NCBI GenBank assembly: GCA_946699565.1
Contig: CAMPDW010000007.1
Location: forward strand, 1 to 64,000
Direction of reading: 5' to 3'
Source of the DNA: an uncultured Commensalibacter sp.
GTDB taxonomy: Bacteria; Pseudomonadota; Alphaproteobacteria; Acetobacterales; Acetobacteraceae
Length of the DNA: 64,000 nucleotides
The position numbers were made by a program, and so were the translations under genes. Shown in pieces: positions 38,101-47,277 of this stretch; position 1 is the stretch's first letter; each line of letters begins with the position of its first letter. A model generated the notes under the pieces. It did no database searches. It had not been told where the DNA came from and worked only from the letters and a program-made list of their open reading frames with translations.

Positions 38101-38488
38101 TAATTTATTAATAAATATTAAATCCTGTTTATATAGCAATGCTATTTTTATATTAAAAATAATTAAAACTATTATTCAATAAATTTTGAAATAATCTTTA
38201 AATATAATTTTTTCACATTCAAAAAATAAACATATAAATTTTATTTATATATAGTTTTAAAAATAATTATGTATACCTTTTTAATAGTTTAAAAATCTTT
38301 TTTTTATCCAAATATTATATAATTTTTATTAACCAATAGTTTCATTGCATTTGCGGGATTTTTACCAAAAATTGTTGACGGTCTTTTTTTTCACTATAGA
38401 ATAACAACTATAACACGAAAATTTATTGTTATATCTTTATAAAATTAAAATTTAATATTTTCATTTATTATAAATAAAAGGATAAAAA
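38101..38488. other. A+T-rich gap
   Basis: About 390 bases between two regulator genes. No coding trace, terminator or repeat of note was seen apart from scattered T runs after 38130. Confidence 0.4.
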
Positions 38489-38800
38489 ATGAATATTTCT
38501 TTCCAGATTATTAAAAATTCTGCTAGTAGTCATTTCGCTTTAACTGTTCGTCAACTTGCTATATTATCATTAGTTTATAATGAATCTATAGAAGCTAGTA
38601 TTGATTATTATTCAAAAACCTTAAATTTATCAAAACCTGCTGTTACAAAAGCAATCAATCGTCTTGAAGAATTAAAACTTGTGCGACGAAAACCAGATAT
38701 TCATGATGGTCGTAAGGTAATTGTTTCATCAACGCTTATAGGTCATAATTATATCCAACAAATTCAAACAGTTCCTAATACAATATATCACGCTTGCTAA
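38489..38800 (+). CDS. MarR-like winged-helix regulator
   Basis: This 103-residue protein starts MNISFQIIKNSASSHFALTV. It has a winged helix-turn-helix: LTVRQLAILSLVYN, LNLSKPAVTKAINRLEELKL, then the wing VRRKPDIHDGRKVIVSSTLI ('DGR' is the MarR wing motif). It ends shortly after, lacking the final dimerisation helix of full MarR proteins, which are usually about 140 residues long. An AAAAGG lies seven bases before the ATG. The target is unknown. Confidence 0.75.
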   Translation: MNISFQIIKNSASSHFALTVRQLAILSLVYNESIEASIDYYSKTLNLSKPAVTKAINRLEELKLVRRKPDIHDGRKVIVSSTLIGHNYIQQIQTVPNTIYHAC

Positions 38801-38987
38801 TCTTATAATTTATATACGCATCTTCCTTACCTTCTCATTATACCTACTTTAAACAACAAAATTTATATTTAATATTTTTACCAACGTTAAAATAATGAAT
38901 GATAATCATAAATATTACGTTTATTTTATATTTTCACGTAAAAAAAATATAATTTATTTTATTAATAAAACATCATTCAGTACAATA

Positions 38988-39953
38988 CTAATCTGACAAA
39001 ATTCCAAGATTTTTATAACCTTTTATTTTCAATTGATATGCAGATTTTATTGCTCTCATTCCTGTTTTACATATCAACACAATTCTCCTATCACTGGGGA
39101 AATTAACATCCAATATTTTTTCAGATTTTATCCTTATAACATCTGATCTAATCTTATTAGGTTTTTCGATAAAATCACGCAACTCAACAAGATAATCATC
39201 CTTTTTTAAACTTTTAACGTCCAATAAATCAATTCTATCTTTAAAATCTGGCTCTTCCGCTTTATCAAAACTAAATTGACTTGTTTTCCAATTAAAACAA
39301 TCAATATAAAATAATTGTCCTAATGTTGGTTTCGATAGATTTAAAATAATATTTAATGTCATTTGAGCCTGTAGTGAACCTAATATTGCTACAACTGGTC
39401 CCATAACTCCAACCGTATTACAATTCATATTCGAAAAAACAGGTTTTGGAAAAACAGCACGATAACTGGGTTTCCCACCGCAAAAAGCACCTACATAACC
39501 ATGATATTCTAATACAGAAGCACTGATAAAAGGAATTTTTGCTTCATAGCAATAATCTGATAATAAATAAGTTACTATAAAATTATCAGCTGCATCAATG
39601 ACAAGATCAATATCCCTCACTGCATTAGAAAGATATGAATATGATAGTTTTTGGACATGTGCCTCGATTTTACACTCTGGATTTTGTTCTTTTAAAATTT
39701 TTTGCATCACCAAAGCTTTTGCCTGACCAAGGTCAGCCATAGAATACATATATTGGCGATGAAGATTGCTTTCCTCCACATAATCCGGATCATAAATACG
39801 TAAAAAACCTACACCTGCTGCAATCAGCAAAGGTAAAACTGAACATCCTAATCCACCGCAACCAATAACTAAAACACGTGCTTGACTTAATTTCTTCTGC
39901 CCTTCTATACCAAATTCAGGTAAAAACATCTGTTTTTGATAACGATCTTTCAT
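38988..39953 (-). CDS. thiF: ThiF/MoeB-type sulfur-carrier adenylyltransferase with rhodanese-like tail
   Basis: The ATG at 39953 overlaps the thiE stop (TAATG), which sets the start; an upstream extension is unlikely. The 321-residue protein activates the C-terminal glycine of ThiS by adenylation. It has the nucleotide site VLVIGCGGLGCSVLPLLIAA, the YDPDYVEESNLHRQYMY motif and VIDAADNFIVTYLLSDYC. Residues about 250-321 form a short rhodanese-like domain with the loop LICKTGMRAIKSAYQL holding the candidate sulfur-carrying Cys. The usual Zn-binding Cys pairs of MoeB are not evident. It is the last gene of thiOSGEF. Confidence 0.88.
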   Translation of the reverse strand: MKDRYQKQMFLPEFGIEGQKKLSQARVLVIGCGGLGCSVLPLLIAAGVGFLRIYDPDYVEESNLHRQYMYSMADLGQAKALVMQKILKEQNPECKIEAHVQKLSYSYLSNAVRDIDLVIDAADNFIVTYLLSDYCYEAKIPFISASVLEYHGYVGAFCGGKPSYRAVFPKPVFSNMNCNTVGVMGPVVAILGSLQAQMTLNIILNLSKPTLGQLFYIDCFNWKTSQFSFDKAEEPDFKDRIDLLDVKSLKKDDYLVELRDFIEKPNKIRSDVIRIKSEKILDVNFPSDRRIVLICKTGMRAIKSAYQLKIKGYKNLGILSD

Positions 39954-40555
39954 TAATTTTTTACTTTCTTTATTTGTCGACACCATTCATTGTAACGTCC
40001 AATTGGATCATATGAAGTTTGAATATCAGTTACCACAGCCAAGCTATCCGCTCCAGCTTTCAATACATCTTGTACTCGTTCAGAGGTTATTCCACCAATA
40101 GCAACCAAAGGAATATTTTTTACTCGTTGTTTCCATCGCATTAATTTTTTTAATCCCTGTGGATACCATCTCATTTTCTTTAACAATGTTTGATAAATAG
40201 GTCCTAAAGCAATATAATCTGGTTGTAAATTCAATGCGGTCTCTAATTCAGATCGATCATGCGTGGAAATTCCGAATTTAATACCTGCATTCCGCAAAGT
40301 TCTAAAATCAGCCTTTTGCAAATCCTCCTGACCTAAATGAATGAAATTAACGCCTAATTCTAATGCCAATTTCCAATAATCATTTAAAATCAGTTGCGCT
40401 CCATATTGTCGACAATAAATTTGAGCTTCTGTTATATGCTGTCTTAATTGTGTTTCAGGCATATTTTTTATGCGCAGCTGCACCAATTTTAATCCAACAG
40501 GTAATAACTTCCTAATAAGTTCAACTGAATGAGTAACTAAATAAATTTTTTCCAT
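39953..40555 (-). CDS. thiE: Thiamine phosphate synthase
   Basis: This 200-residue TIM barrel joins the hydroxymethylpyrimidine and thiazole halves into thiamine phosphate. Motifs include LVQLRIKNMPETQL, LILNDYWKLALELGVNFIHL ('LIND...A...GADGVHLGQ'), GISTHDRSELETAL, YIALGPIYQTL and LVAIGGITSERVQDVLKAGA. It is slightly divergent (INDY for the usual IND, FIHLGQED for VHLGQ.D). It begins two bases after the thiG stop and overlaps thiF by one base. Confidence 0.87.
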   Translation of the reverse strand: MEKIYLVTHSVELIRKLLPVGLKLVQLRIKNMPETQLRQHITEAQIYCRQYGAQLILNDYWKLALELGVNFIHLGQEDLQKADFRTLRNAGIKFGISTHDRSELETALNLQPDYIALGPIYQTLLKKMRWYPQGLKKLMRWKQRVKNIPLVAIGGITSERVQDVLKAGADSLAVVTDIQTSYDPIGRYNEWCRQIKKVKN

Positions 40556-40557
40556 TG

Positions 40558-41319
40558 TTATAATAAATCTGCCAATCCATATGCTGGAGTAGAAGTATAG
40601 GCCATATCCCGTTTTTCCATTAATCCTGCTTCAAATGCAAATTGCCCAGCTAAAATCGCCTTTTTAAAAGCTTCAGCCATTAAAATAGGATTCTTTGCCT
40701 TGGCAATGGCGGTATTTAACAAAATTGCATCAAATCCCATTTCCATAGCCTGTATTGCTTGACTTGGTGCACCAATCCCCGCATCGATAATAAGAGGAAT
40801 ATTCTTAAAATATCGCCGCATTGTTTTTAACCCTTCGATATTACGTAATCCTTGTCCAGAACCAATTGGAGCTCCCCAAGGCATTAAGATTTTACAACCA
40901 ACATTTAATAATTTTTCACCAACAATTAAATCTTCAGTTGTATAAGGAAAAACCTCAAATCCTTCTTTACATAAAATTTTAGCGGCTTCAACCGTTGCAA
41001 AAGGATCTGGTTGCAAAGTATCCACATGCCCAATAACTTCCAATTTAATCCAATTTGTTGCAAATACTTCCCGTGCCATTTTGGCAGTCGTCACAACTTC
41101 CTTTAATGTATGACACCCCGCTGTATTAGGTAAAAAACGACGTTGAGTTTTTGCAATAAGCTGACGAAATTCAGCTCCTGCAACTCCTTCTCTTCTAAGA
41201 CTTACAGTAATAATCTCTGTTTCAGAAGCTTTAATGGATTGCATAAGTACTTCAGGAGAGGGATAACCCGCCGTACCTAATAAAAGTCGTGATTTAATTA
41301 TTTCATTATAAAATTGCAT
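40558..41319 (-). CDS. thiG: Thiazole synthase
   Basis: This 253-residue barrel makes the thiazole phosphate ring from deoxyxylulose phosphate, dehydroglycine and ThiS thiocarboxylate. It shows [16 protein letters not shown], the Schiff-base lysine (about Lys92) in [29 protein letters not shown] and [19 protein letters not shown]. All key residues are present. It lies between thiS and thiE with two-base gaps on each side. Confidence 0.93.
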   Translation of the reverse strand: MQFYNEIIKSRLLLGTAGYPSPEVLMQSIKASETEIITVSLRREGVAGAEFRQLIAKTQRRFLPNTAGCHTLKEVVTTAKMAREVFATNWIKLEVIGHVDTLQPDPFATVEAAKILCKEGFEVFPYTTEDLIVGEKLLNVGCKILMPWGAPIGSGQGLRNIEGLKTMRRYFKNIPLIIDAGIGAPSQAIQAMEMGFDAILLNTAIAKAKNPILMAEAFKKAILAGQFAFEAGLMEKRDMAYTSTPAYGLADLL

Positions 41320-41321
41320 AA

Positions 41322-41519
41322 TTATCCCCCTTGCATAGGTGATACGATTTCTATTTTCATATTTTCTTTTAGCACCGTATCCTGATACCGTGAACGTGGC
41401 ACAAAGTTTCCATTAATTGCACTGGCAACACAAGTTGCATCAATTGATTTTTCTTGTAATAAACCTGCCAGATTTTTTTCTTGAGTTACAACAAGATCAC
41501 CATTTAAATAAAGTTTCAT
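41322..41519 (-). CDS. thiS: Sulfur carrier protein ThiS
   Basis: This 65-residue ubiquitin-like carrier ends in the essential Gly-Gly (VSPMQGG). The ATG at 41519 follows GGGGTG, part of the thiO stop region, by five bases; a TTG one codon earlier is less likely. '[10 protein letters not shown].......L' is the usual ThiS middle. ThiF adenylates the terminal Gly, which then carries sulfur for ThiG. Confidence 0.92.
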   Translation of the reverse strand: MKLYLNGDLVVTQEKNLAGLLQEKSIDATCVASAINGNFVPRSRYQDTVLKENMKIEIVSPMQGG

Positions 41520-41523
41520 CAAT

Positions 41524-42444
41524 TCACCCCAAAAATTTTTCTATAAATTGTATTGCCAAAACAGGAGCCAGTAAAAAACCATGCCTATACATACCATTTA
41601 CATAAAATTGATTATCCTTCTCAATTATTTGTGGAACATTATTAGGAAAAGAAGGTCTCAATCCTATTCCTGTTTCTAATATTTTTGCCTCTGCAAATGC
41701 AGGATGAATTGTATAGGCTGAACTTAACATCTCAATTAAAGCCCTTACACTTATTGGACCATCATCACTACTTTCAACCATTGTTGCCCCAACCATAAAT
41801 CGTCCATTTGCACGAGGGACAAGATAACAGGGAAAACGTGGGTGGAGCAAACGTATAGGACGTGAAAATTTCACATCATGATTTTCAAAAATAACCATTT
41901 CACCACGGACTGACCGTAAATTTTTTAATTTTCTTTTTGCTGCCATTCCTGTGCAATCGATAACCTTGCCTAATGGAGATCCTGTATGAAAATGAACATT
42001 TTGATCTCTTAAATTTTGTTTTAATTCTTGAAGTGCCAATCGTGGATCAATAAAAGCCTCAGTAGGAAAAAATAAACCTTGAGAAAATCGACTTTCTAAA
42101 TCTGGTTCAATCAATTCTGGTTCAACCCACTCATGATTAATCGTCATATTCGCAAAACGCTTTAATTCAGACACATCACGAGCTGGTGCAATCACTAGTG
42201 TTCCTGTATGTTTTACATTAACAATATGCTTATCCCACCAATCCACTGATAATTGACCATTTTGAACAACGATATCAGGAGCACTCTCCCCTTCACAAAA
42301 GGGTGCCAGCATTCCTCCTGCGAAATAGGAAGCAGCTTGAATATGGGGGGCTTCAATAACTTCAACTTTTTCTCCATGTTCACATAAAGCTGTAGCAATA
42401 CATAATCCTGTAATACCACTGCCTAGAACAGACCAATTAGCCAT
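41524..42444 (-). CDS. thiO: Glycine oxidase ThiO
   Basis: This 306-residue FAD enzyme of the D-amino-acid oxidase family oxidises glycine to the dehydroglycine used by ThiG. It has the N-terminal dinucleotide fold VLGSGITGLCIATAL, the loop ASYFAGGMLAPFCE, and the C-terminal VNGMYRHGFLLAPVLA ('GH.R.G..LAP'). ThiO is the aerobic route (ThiH is the anaerobic one), so thiazole synthesis here requires oxygen. It is the first gene of the operon. No TPP riboswitch (THI box) was found upstream. Confidence 0.9.
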   Translation of the reverse strand: MANWSVLGSGITGLCIATALCEHGEKVEVIEAPHIQAASYFAGGMLAPFCEGESAPDIVVQNGQLSVDWWDKHIVNVKHTGTLVIAPARDVSELKRFANMTINHEWVEPELIEPDLESRFSQGLFFPTEAFIDPRLALQELKQNLRDQNVHFHTGSPLGKVIDCTGMAAKRKLKNLRSVRGEMVIFENHDVKFSRPIRLLHPRFPCYLVPRANGRFMVGATMVESSDDGPISVRALIEMLSSAYTIHPAFAEAKILETGIGLRPSFPNNVPQIIEKDNQFYVNGMYRHGFLLAPVLAIQFIEKFLG

Positions 42445-42833
42445 TCATTTTACCTTATTTTTTAATATCTAAAATTCACTAAGATTTGTTATCTTATCAG
42501 ATTTTAAAGGATAAAACATAAAAGAAAAGGTGAAATAAAATAAGTTACTCAAAAAGAATTTAATAATGATAATGAATATTTTCACTTATTTATCTTAATT
42601 TATAAATATTTAAAATGATAAATGATATAAAAAAACATTAATATTCTTTTTAAGAAATTATTCTTATAATATTTAAATAACATATTATTGTCTTTATTAT
42701 ATAAATTCTAAAAATTTAATATAATTTAATGCTATTGATAATATCAATAAAATACACATCTAATTCTTAATTAGTTATTCCAATTTAATCTTCTAAATTC
42801 ACGATTTATAATCGCTATCCATGAGGAATTATT
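42445..42833. other. Divergent intergenic region thiO / cynS
   Basis: About 390 A+T-rich bases. I looked for the THI-box landmarks (CTGAGA and ACC-rich P3/P5) on the minus strand and saw none. No other structure was recognised. Confidence 0.45.
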
Positions 42834-43277
42834 ATGAACCGTTTAAAAGTTACAGAAAAAATCATACAAACAAAAATCAAAAAAAATATTAAATGGTCTT
42901 CTGTTGCTGAAACTGTTGGACTTAGTAAAGAATATGTAACTGCCGCTTGTTTGGGTCAAATGACATTATTTGAGGAACAAGCCTCGTTAATTGCTGCTAT
43001 ATTCGATTTAACAGAAGAAGAAGCAAAATGGTTAACTATTCCACCAAATAGAGGCAGTCTTCCAACAGCTATTCCATCCGACCCAACAATTTATCGTTTG
43101 TATGAATTAATTAATGTTTATGGAACAACAATAAAAGAACTTATCCACGAAGAATTTGGTGATGGGATTATGAGTGCTATTGATTTTTCAATAGATATAA
43201 CAAAAAAAACTCATCCCAATGGAGATCGCGTCAATATACAACTTAATGGAAAATTTTTACCTTATAAAAAATACTAA
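42834..43277 (+). CDS. cynS: Cyanate hydratase (cyanase)
   Basis: This 147-residue enzyme converts cyanate and bicarbonate to ammonia and CO2. An N-terminal helical domain (KWSSVAETVGLSKEYVTAAC) is followed by the catalytic domain with all three active residues: Arg88 and Glu91 in YRLYELINVYG, and Ser114 in GIMSAIDF. The C-terminus GKFLPYKKY is standard. It detoxifies cyanate or recovers nitrogen from it. No cynR or cynT neighbour is present. A GAGGAATT lies before the ATG. Confidence 0.94.
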   Translation: MNRLKVTEKIIQTKIKKNIKWSSVAETVGLSKEYVTAACLGQMTLFEEQASLIAAIFDLTEEEAKWLTIPPNRGSLPTAIPSDPTIYRLYELINVYGTTIKELIHEEFGDGIMSAIDFSIDITKKTHPNGDRVNIQLNGKFLPYKKY

Positions 43278-43304
43278 ATACATCTTAAATAGTAATAATT
43301 TATT

Positions 43305-43341
43305 GGTCCTTGATTTATTTTAATTTATTAAGGATCTTTTT
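43305..43341 (+). terminator. Terminator of cynS
   Basis: GGTCCTTGAT pairs with ATTAAGGATC (two G-U pairs) and is followed by TTTTTT. It lies between the converging cynS and nrdG genes. Confidence 0.65.
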
Positions 43342-43854
43342 TCATATTATCCAATTAAGCTGTTTTTTTATTTTATTCCGATCCAATTGAGTTAATACCC
43401 TTTGATTTGAACTGCCACAAAAAGATAATTGTAAATTACGTTGTTCAATTTCAAAAGGACCATCAATCAATATATCTGTAAATTCCAATAATTGTATTAT
43501 TGAAGGATTATATTGTCCTAACTTCAATAATCGTTCATAGGTATAACCTGTATAGGTTACAAGCGTTTTTCCCATTTGTTTGACAAGTCTAGCAAGTGAT
43601 ACTAAATTTTTCGCTTGTAAAAAAGGCTCTCCCCCCGAAAATGTCATTCCTGACAAAAGCGAATTATCTCTAAAAACATCAAAAATTTTCTGAATCGGAA
43701 TTTCATAACCCCCCTTTAAAACATGCGTTTCTGGGTTATGACATCCTATACATTGATGGGGGCAACCTTGAGTAAAGACAACATATCGTATTCCAGGTCC
43801 ATCTACTATAGATTCTTCTTCTATACCACTAATACGTAATTTAGCTGCAACCAT
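43342..43854 (-). CDS. nrdG: Anaerobic ribonucleotide reductase activase
   Basis: This 170-residue radical-SAM protein places the glycyl radical on NrdD. The ATG at 43854 (MVAAKLRISGIEEESIVDGP) is preferred over upstream codons because the family begins there; it overlaps the end of the small nrdD gene by 14 bases. The iron-sulfur motif CX3CX2C is Cys31, Cys35 and Cys38 in QGCPHQCIGCHNPETH. GMTFSGGEPFLQAKNL is the SAM-binding GGEP motif. Translational coupling with the glycyl-radical subunit fits their direct interaction. Confidence 0.92.
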   Translation of the reverse strand: MVAAKLRISGIEEESIVDGPGIRYVVFTQGCPHQCIGCHNPETHVLKGGYEIPIQKIFDVFRDNSLLSGMTFSGGEPFLQAKNLVSLARLVKQMGKTLVTYTGYTYERLLKLGQYNPSIIQLLEFTDILIDGPFEIEQRNLQLSFCGSSNQRVLTQLDRNKIKKQLNWII

Positions 43855-44026
43855 GTTTAACACGATCTTTTTCTTCTGCACGTTTAGCATTATTAAAACG
43901 ATCCAATGTTCCAACCAAATAACCGGTTATACGTCGGATTCTAGCAAAACCAACATTAGCCCCAACTTTTTTCTGATCTATATAAGCTGATTGATTTTGT
44001 TCGTTTTTTTCTTTGTTATTTAACAC
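43841..44026 (-). CDS. Separate glycyl-radical subunit of class III ribonucleotide reductase
   Basis: This 61-residue gene starts at a GTG at 44026, seven bases... after AAGGAAG that overlaps the stop of the large nrdD gene. Its core, ARIRRITGYLVGTLDRFNNA (residues 28-47), and the end EEKDRVKHG are the C-terminal glycyl-radical tail of NrdD, with Gly35 in R-I-T-G-Y-L as the radical site. The large gene stops before this part. Residues 1-25 are polar and Asn/Gln-rich. It looks like a genuine split gene with its own start signals, comparable in idea to YfiD/GrcA, the detachable radical domain of pyruvate formate-lyase. A stop mutation in an ancestral single gene is the alternative. Confidence 0.72.
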   Translation of the reverse strand: MLNNKEKNEQNQSAYIDQKKVGANVGFARIRRITGYLVGTLDRFNNAKRAEEKDRVKHGCS

Positions 44027-44036
44027 TGTATCTTCC

Positions 44037-46085
44037 TTAATTATAAATTGGTACATTTGAATAAATTTCTCTTAATTCATTTAATTTTTTTATACTAACG
44101 GACTCTCCCTCTTTTCTTCCACAACGTGGACATTCATTATCAATGACACCAACATAACCACAGACAGGATCCCTATCCAAAGGATGATTAATCGCCCCAT
44201 ATCCTATTCCAGATTCCTTCATATAACGAATAATCGTTTCAAAAGCATCCATATTTTTACAAACATCTCCATCAAGTTCGATGTACGTAATATGCCCCCC
44301 GTTTGTCAAGGAATGATATGGTGCTTCCAATTGAATTTTTTTATAAGCTTTAATCGGATAATAAACAGGAATATGGAAAGAATTCGTATAGTAATCCCGG
44401 TCAGTTACCTCGGCGATAACCCCATATTGTTTACGATCCATTAGAACAAATCGTCCACTTAAACCTTCTGCTGGTGTAGCAATTAAAGAAAAATTAAGCT
44501 TTGTCCTTTTTGCGGCTTCATCTGTTTTTTGACGCATATAACTGATAATTTTTAATCCTAATTCCTGTGCTGCTTTACTTTCTCCATGATGGACACCTAT
44601 TAAAGCTTTTAAAGTTTCTGCCAAGCCAATAAAACCAATTGTTAACGTACCGTGTTTTAATATTTTTGCTATTTCATCGTCTATTGCTAACTTTTCTGAA
44701 TCTATCCAAATCCCCTGCCCCATCAAAAAAGGATAATTTCTAACTTTTTTACGACATTGAATATGGAAACGATGTAAAAGTTGATGAAAAGATAAATATA
44801 TCATTTTATCAAGCAACTTGAAAAATAACTCTATATCACCGTGAGCTTTTAATGCTAATCTCGGTAAATTAATTGTAGTAAAACTTAAATTACCACGGCC
44901 ACATATCGTTTGTCTTTTAGGATCATAAACATTCTCTAAAACACGTGTACGACACCCCATATATGCAACTTCTGTTTGAAAATCTCCTTTTTTATAAAAT
45001 TTTTTATTAAAAGGGGCATCAATAAAACTGAAATTAGGAAAAAATCTTGAAGCTGATGTTTCCATTGCCAATTTAAACAGATCATAATTTTTATCTTTGG
45101 AATTAAAATTAATCCCTTCTTTGACTTTAAAAATCTGTACAGGAAAAATAGGTGTTTCACCATTTCCCAACCCAGCTTTTGTTGCTAATAATAGATTACG
45201 AATAACCATGCGCCCTTCTTCAGAAGTATCGGTTCCATAATTAATTGAACTAAAAGGAACCTGTGCCCCAGCACGTGAATTCATTGTGTTCAGATTATGT
45301 ACAAATGCTTCCATCGCCTGATAAGTACGTCTTTCTGTTGCTTTAACCGCCTTTTGACTTGCGAAACAAAATGCATCTCGTAAAATATCTTGAGTAACAT
45401 TTAAATATAGAAATTCTTCAAATTGTTCTTTATAAACCTGAAACAAATGTAACCTTATAATTACAATTTTTTGTTCAAATTTTTCTTGTATCGCATCAAT
45501 TTCTATTTCTTCAAGATATGTTTTTATTTGCATATAAATTCGAAAAAACTTCCAAAATTCTTGTCTGAATGTTTTTTTAATTCCATCAGCCATTGCATAA
45601 TCAAAATTTGGTACACTTTGACCACCATGCATTTCATTTTGATTGGCCTGAATTGCAATGCAAGCAAGTGCTGAATAACTTTCAATCGAATTAGGTTCTC
45701 TTAAATAGCCGTGCCCTGTTGAAAACCCGTTTTTAAATAATTTAATTAAATCAATCTGACAACAAGTTTCAGTTAACATATAAAAATCTTTATCATGGAT
45801 ATGAATATCCCCATTCTGATGAGCCTGTGCAATATTTTCAGGTAAGACATAATGATCTATAAAGAATTTTGATCCTTCAGAACCATACTTCAACATTGTT
45901 CCCATCGCGGTATCCCCATCTATATTCGCATTTTCACGTTTAATATCTTCATCCTGGGCCGCTGTAAAAGTTAATTTCTTATATATATCCATCAATTCAG
46001 TTTCATTCACATATACTGAATTAGATTTCTGAGTGTTTCGAATAGGTTTCGCTGTCATTTTTACATTTTCATAACGTGTCAACAT
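44037..46085 (-). CDS. nrdD: Class III anaerobic ribonucleoside-triphosphate reductase, catalytic part
   Basis: This 682-residue protein has ten-stranded-barrel motifs of NrdD: AHQNGDIHIHDKDFY near the start, NTMNSRAGAQVPFSSINYGT, the FPNFSFIDAPF region, and GRGNLSFTTINLPRLALKAH. Near the C-terminus are NHPLDRDPVCGYVGVIDNEC and CPRCGRKEG, the zinc site. An ATP-cone is not apparent at the N-terminus, so overall activity control by ATP/dATP may be absent. It stops at 44037 (SNVPIYN) before the glycyl-radical tail, which is encoded by the next gene. With NrdG this makes dNTPs without oxygen. Candidate NrdR boxes lie 170-215 bases upstream. Confidence 0.9.
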   Translation of the reverse strand: MLTRYENVKMTAKPIRNTQKSNSVYVNETELMDIYKKLTFTAAQDEDIKRENANIDGDTAMGTMLKYGSEGSKFFIDHYVLPENIAQAHQNGDIHIHDKDFYMLTETCCQIDLIKLFKNGFSTGHGYLREPNSIESYSALACIAIQANQNEMHGGQSVPNFDYAMADGIKKTFRQEFWKFFRIYMQIKTYLEEIEIDAIQEKFEQKIVIIRLHLFQVYKEQFEEFLYLNVTQDILRDAFCFASQKAVKATERRTYQAMEAFVHNLNTMNSRAGAQVPFSSINYGTDTSEEGRMVIRNLLLATKAGLGNGETPIFPVQIFKVKEGINFNSKDKNYDLFKLAMETSASRFFPNFSFIDAPFNKKFYKKGDFQTEVAYMGCRTRVLENVYDPKRQTICGRGNLSFTTINLPRLALKAHGDIELFFKLLDKMIYLSFHQLLHRFHIQCRKKVRNYPFLMGQGIWIDSEKLAIDDEIAKILKHGTLTIGFIGLAETLKALIGVHHGESKAAQELGLKIISYMRQKTDEAAKRTKLNFSLIATPAEGLSGRFVLMDRKQYGVIAEVTDRDYYTNSFHIPVYYPIKAYKKIQLEAPYHSLTNGGHITYIELDGDVCKNMDAFETIIRYMKESGIGYGAINHPLDRDPVCGYVGVIDNECPRCGRKEGESVSIKKLNELREIYSNVPIYN

Positions 46086-46252
46086 ATTCCCAACAACTCC
46101 TTAAATTTTTAATTAGATTCCTATTTTTTCAAAAAATAATAAGAAATTTGAAATAGTTTTTTACACATATTCAAACTATCTAAAACATAAGAAAAATATG
46201 TTCAAAAAAATTCAAATTCTTTAATAATTTTATCTCAACTAATCTTTATTTA

Positions 46253-46299
46253 ATACTATATATTGTATATTTAAATTTTTAAAGTACTATTTATAGAAT
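46253..46299 (-). promoter_or_regulatory. Tandem NrdR boxes upstream of nrdD
   Basis: Two sites match the NrdR-box core CwAtATaTwG: CTATATATTG at 46256-46265 (10 of 10) and CTATTTATAG at 46287-46296 (9 of 10). Their starts are 31 bases apart, the spacing of the paired NrdR boxes found before ribonucleotide reductase operons. The repressor NrdR would bind both as a tetramer under ATP/dATP control. The region is A+T-rich, which raises the chance-match rate for either box alone. Confidence 0.6.
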
Positions 46300-46529
46300 T
46301 TTTATCGAATTAAATCTAAATTTTACTTGACTATAAAATCTAAGAATATACTACCTACTTAATCCATCAAATAAAAAGAATAACTTTTAAAAACTTATTT
46401 CAAAAATTATTATTTAAACTACAGATAAAATTAACTCAAAAAAATATGTATAATACTGATAGGAAATATCTGTACTTTTAATCTTTAATTTTATTGAATC
46501 TATTATTCTAAAGTTTTTATACATTTATT

Positions 46530-47126
46530 AGCACTTAATTTCTGGTTTTCTTACTATTGCAAATTTAATTATAGCTGTTGATGCCCAAAATGCTTTTGTT
46601 TTACGCTAGGATTTGCAACAAAATTTTATCGGATTAGTCAAATTATTTGCTCTCTATCCGATGTTTTGCTTATTTTATCTAAAATTGCTGGTATAGATAA
46701 ACTTGTTCGAATCTATTTCCAATTTCTACAATTTTTTAAAGCTCTGTTTTTAGCTACTTATAGTCTAATGACAGCAAAAAGAACGATATCAACTCTTGAG
46801 ACTATAAAACTTACAACAAAAAAAATATAAACCGATATAGAATTATATTAACCTGTCTAGCATTTACCTTTTTAAATCCTCATATCTATTTAGATACAAA
46901 TGATTTTGATTAGTAACATTTCAACGCGTTTTATAAGTATAGAAAAATGACTTTTGGCTTTGGCACCTATATGGCGAGCATAACTTGGTTCACTTTCCTT
47001 AGATATGGTACCATATTTTTACAACCTTTTTTTAAAAATCCCCGAGCTTAGCAATTTCTTGATGGATTTATCACTTTACTTATGTTCTTCTTAAGCGGCA
47101 TGTTAATTTTCCATTCACCAATATAA
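46530..47126 (+). pseudogene. LysE/ArgO-family amino acid exporter, degraded
   Basis: Plus-strand pieces are ISGFLTIANLIIAVDAQNAF with VLR, a stop, then LQQNFIGLVKLFALYP. After frameshifts come CLAFTFLNPHIYLDT and FGFGTYMASITWFTFLRYG. These match ArgO ('F..G..L...IGAQNAFVLRQGL.R....LV', '..TWLNPHVYLDT...IG', 'F..GA..AS..WF..LGYGA'). At least four stops or shifts are present. The family exports Lys or Arg when dipeptides overload the cell. Confidence 0.72.
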
Positions 47127-47277
47127 TTTACCTTAATTAAATATAAATTAAGTAAATAATCATTATCAATATATAAATTCAAAATAATGATTAAACAAAC
47201 ATTTTAAAAACAAAATATTTATTAATTTTGTAAAATAGCATTATACTATAATTACATCGTAAGAAAGGAATTATAGT

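Noticed and set aside
42445..42560. A TPP riboswitch before thiO
   Set aside because: The CTGAGA and other THI-box landmarks are not present on the minus strand; only plain A+T-rich sequence was seen.
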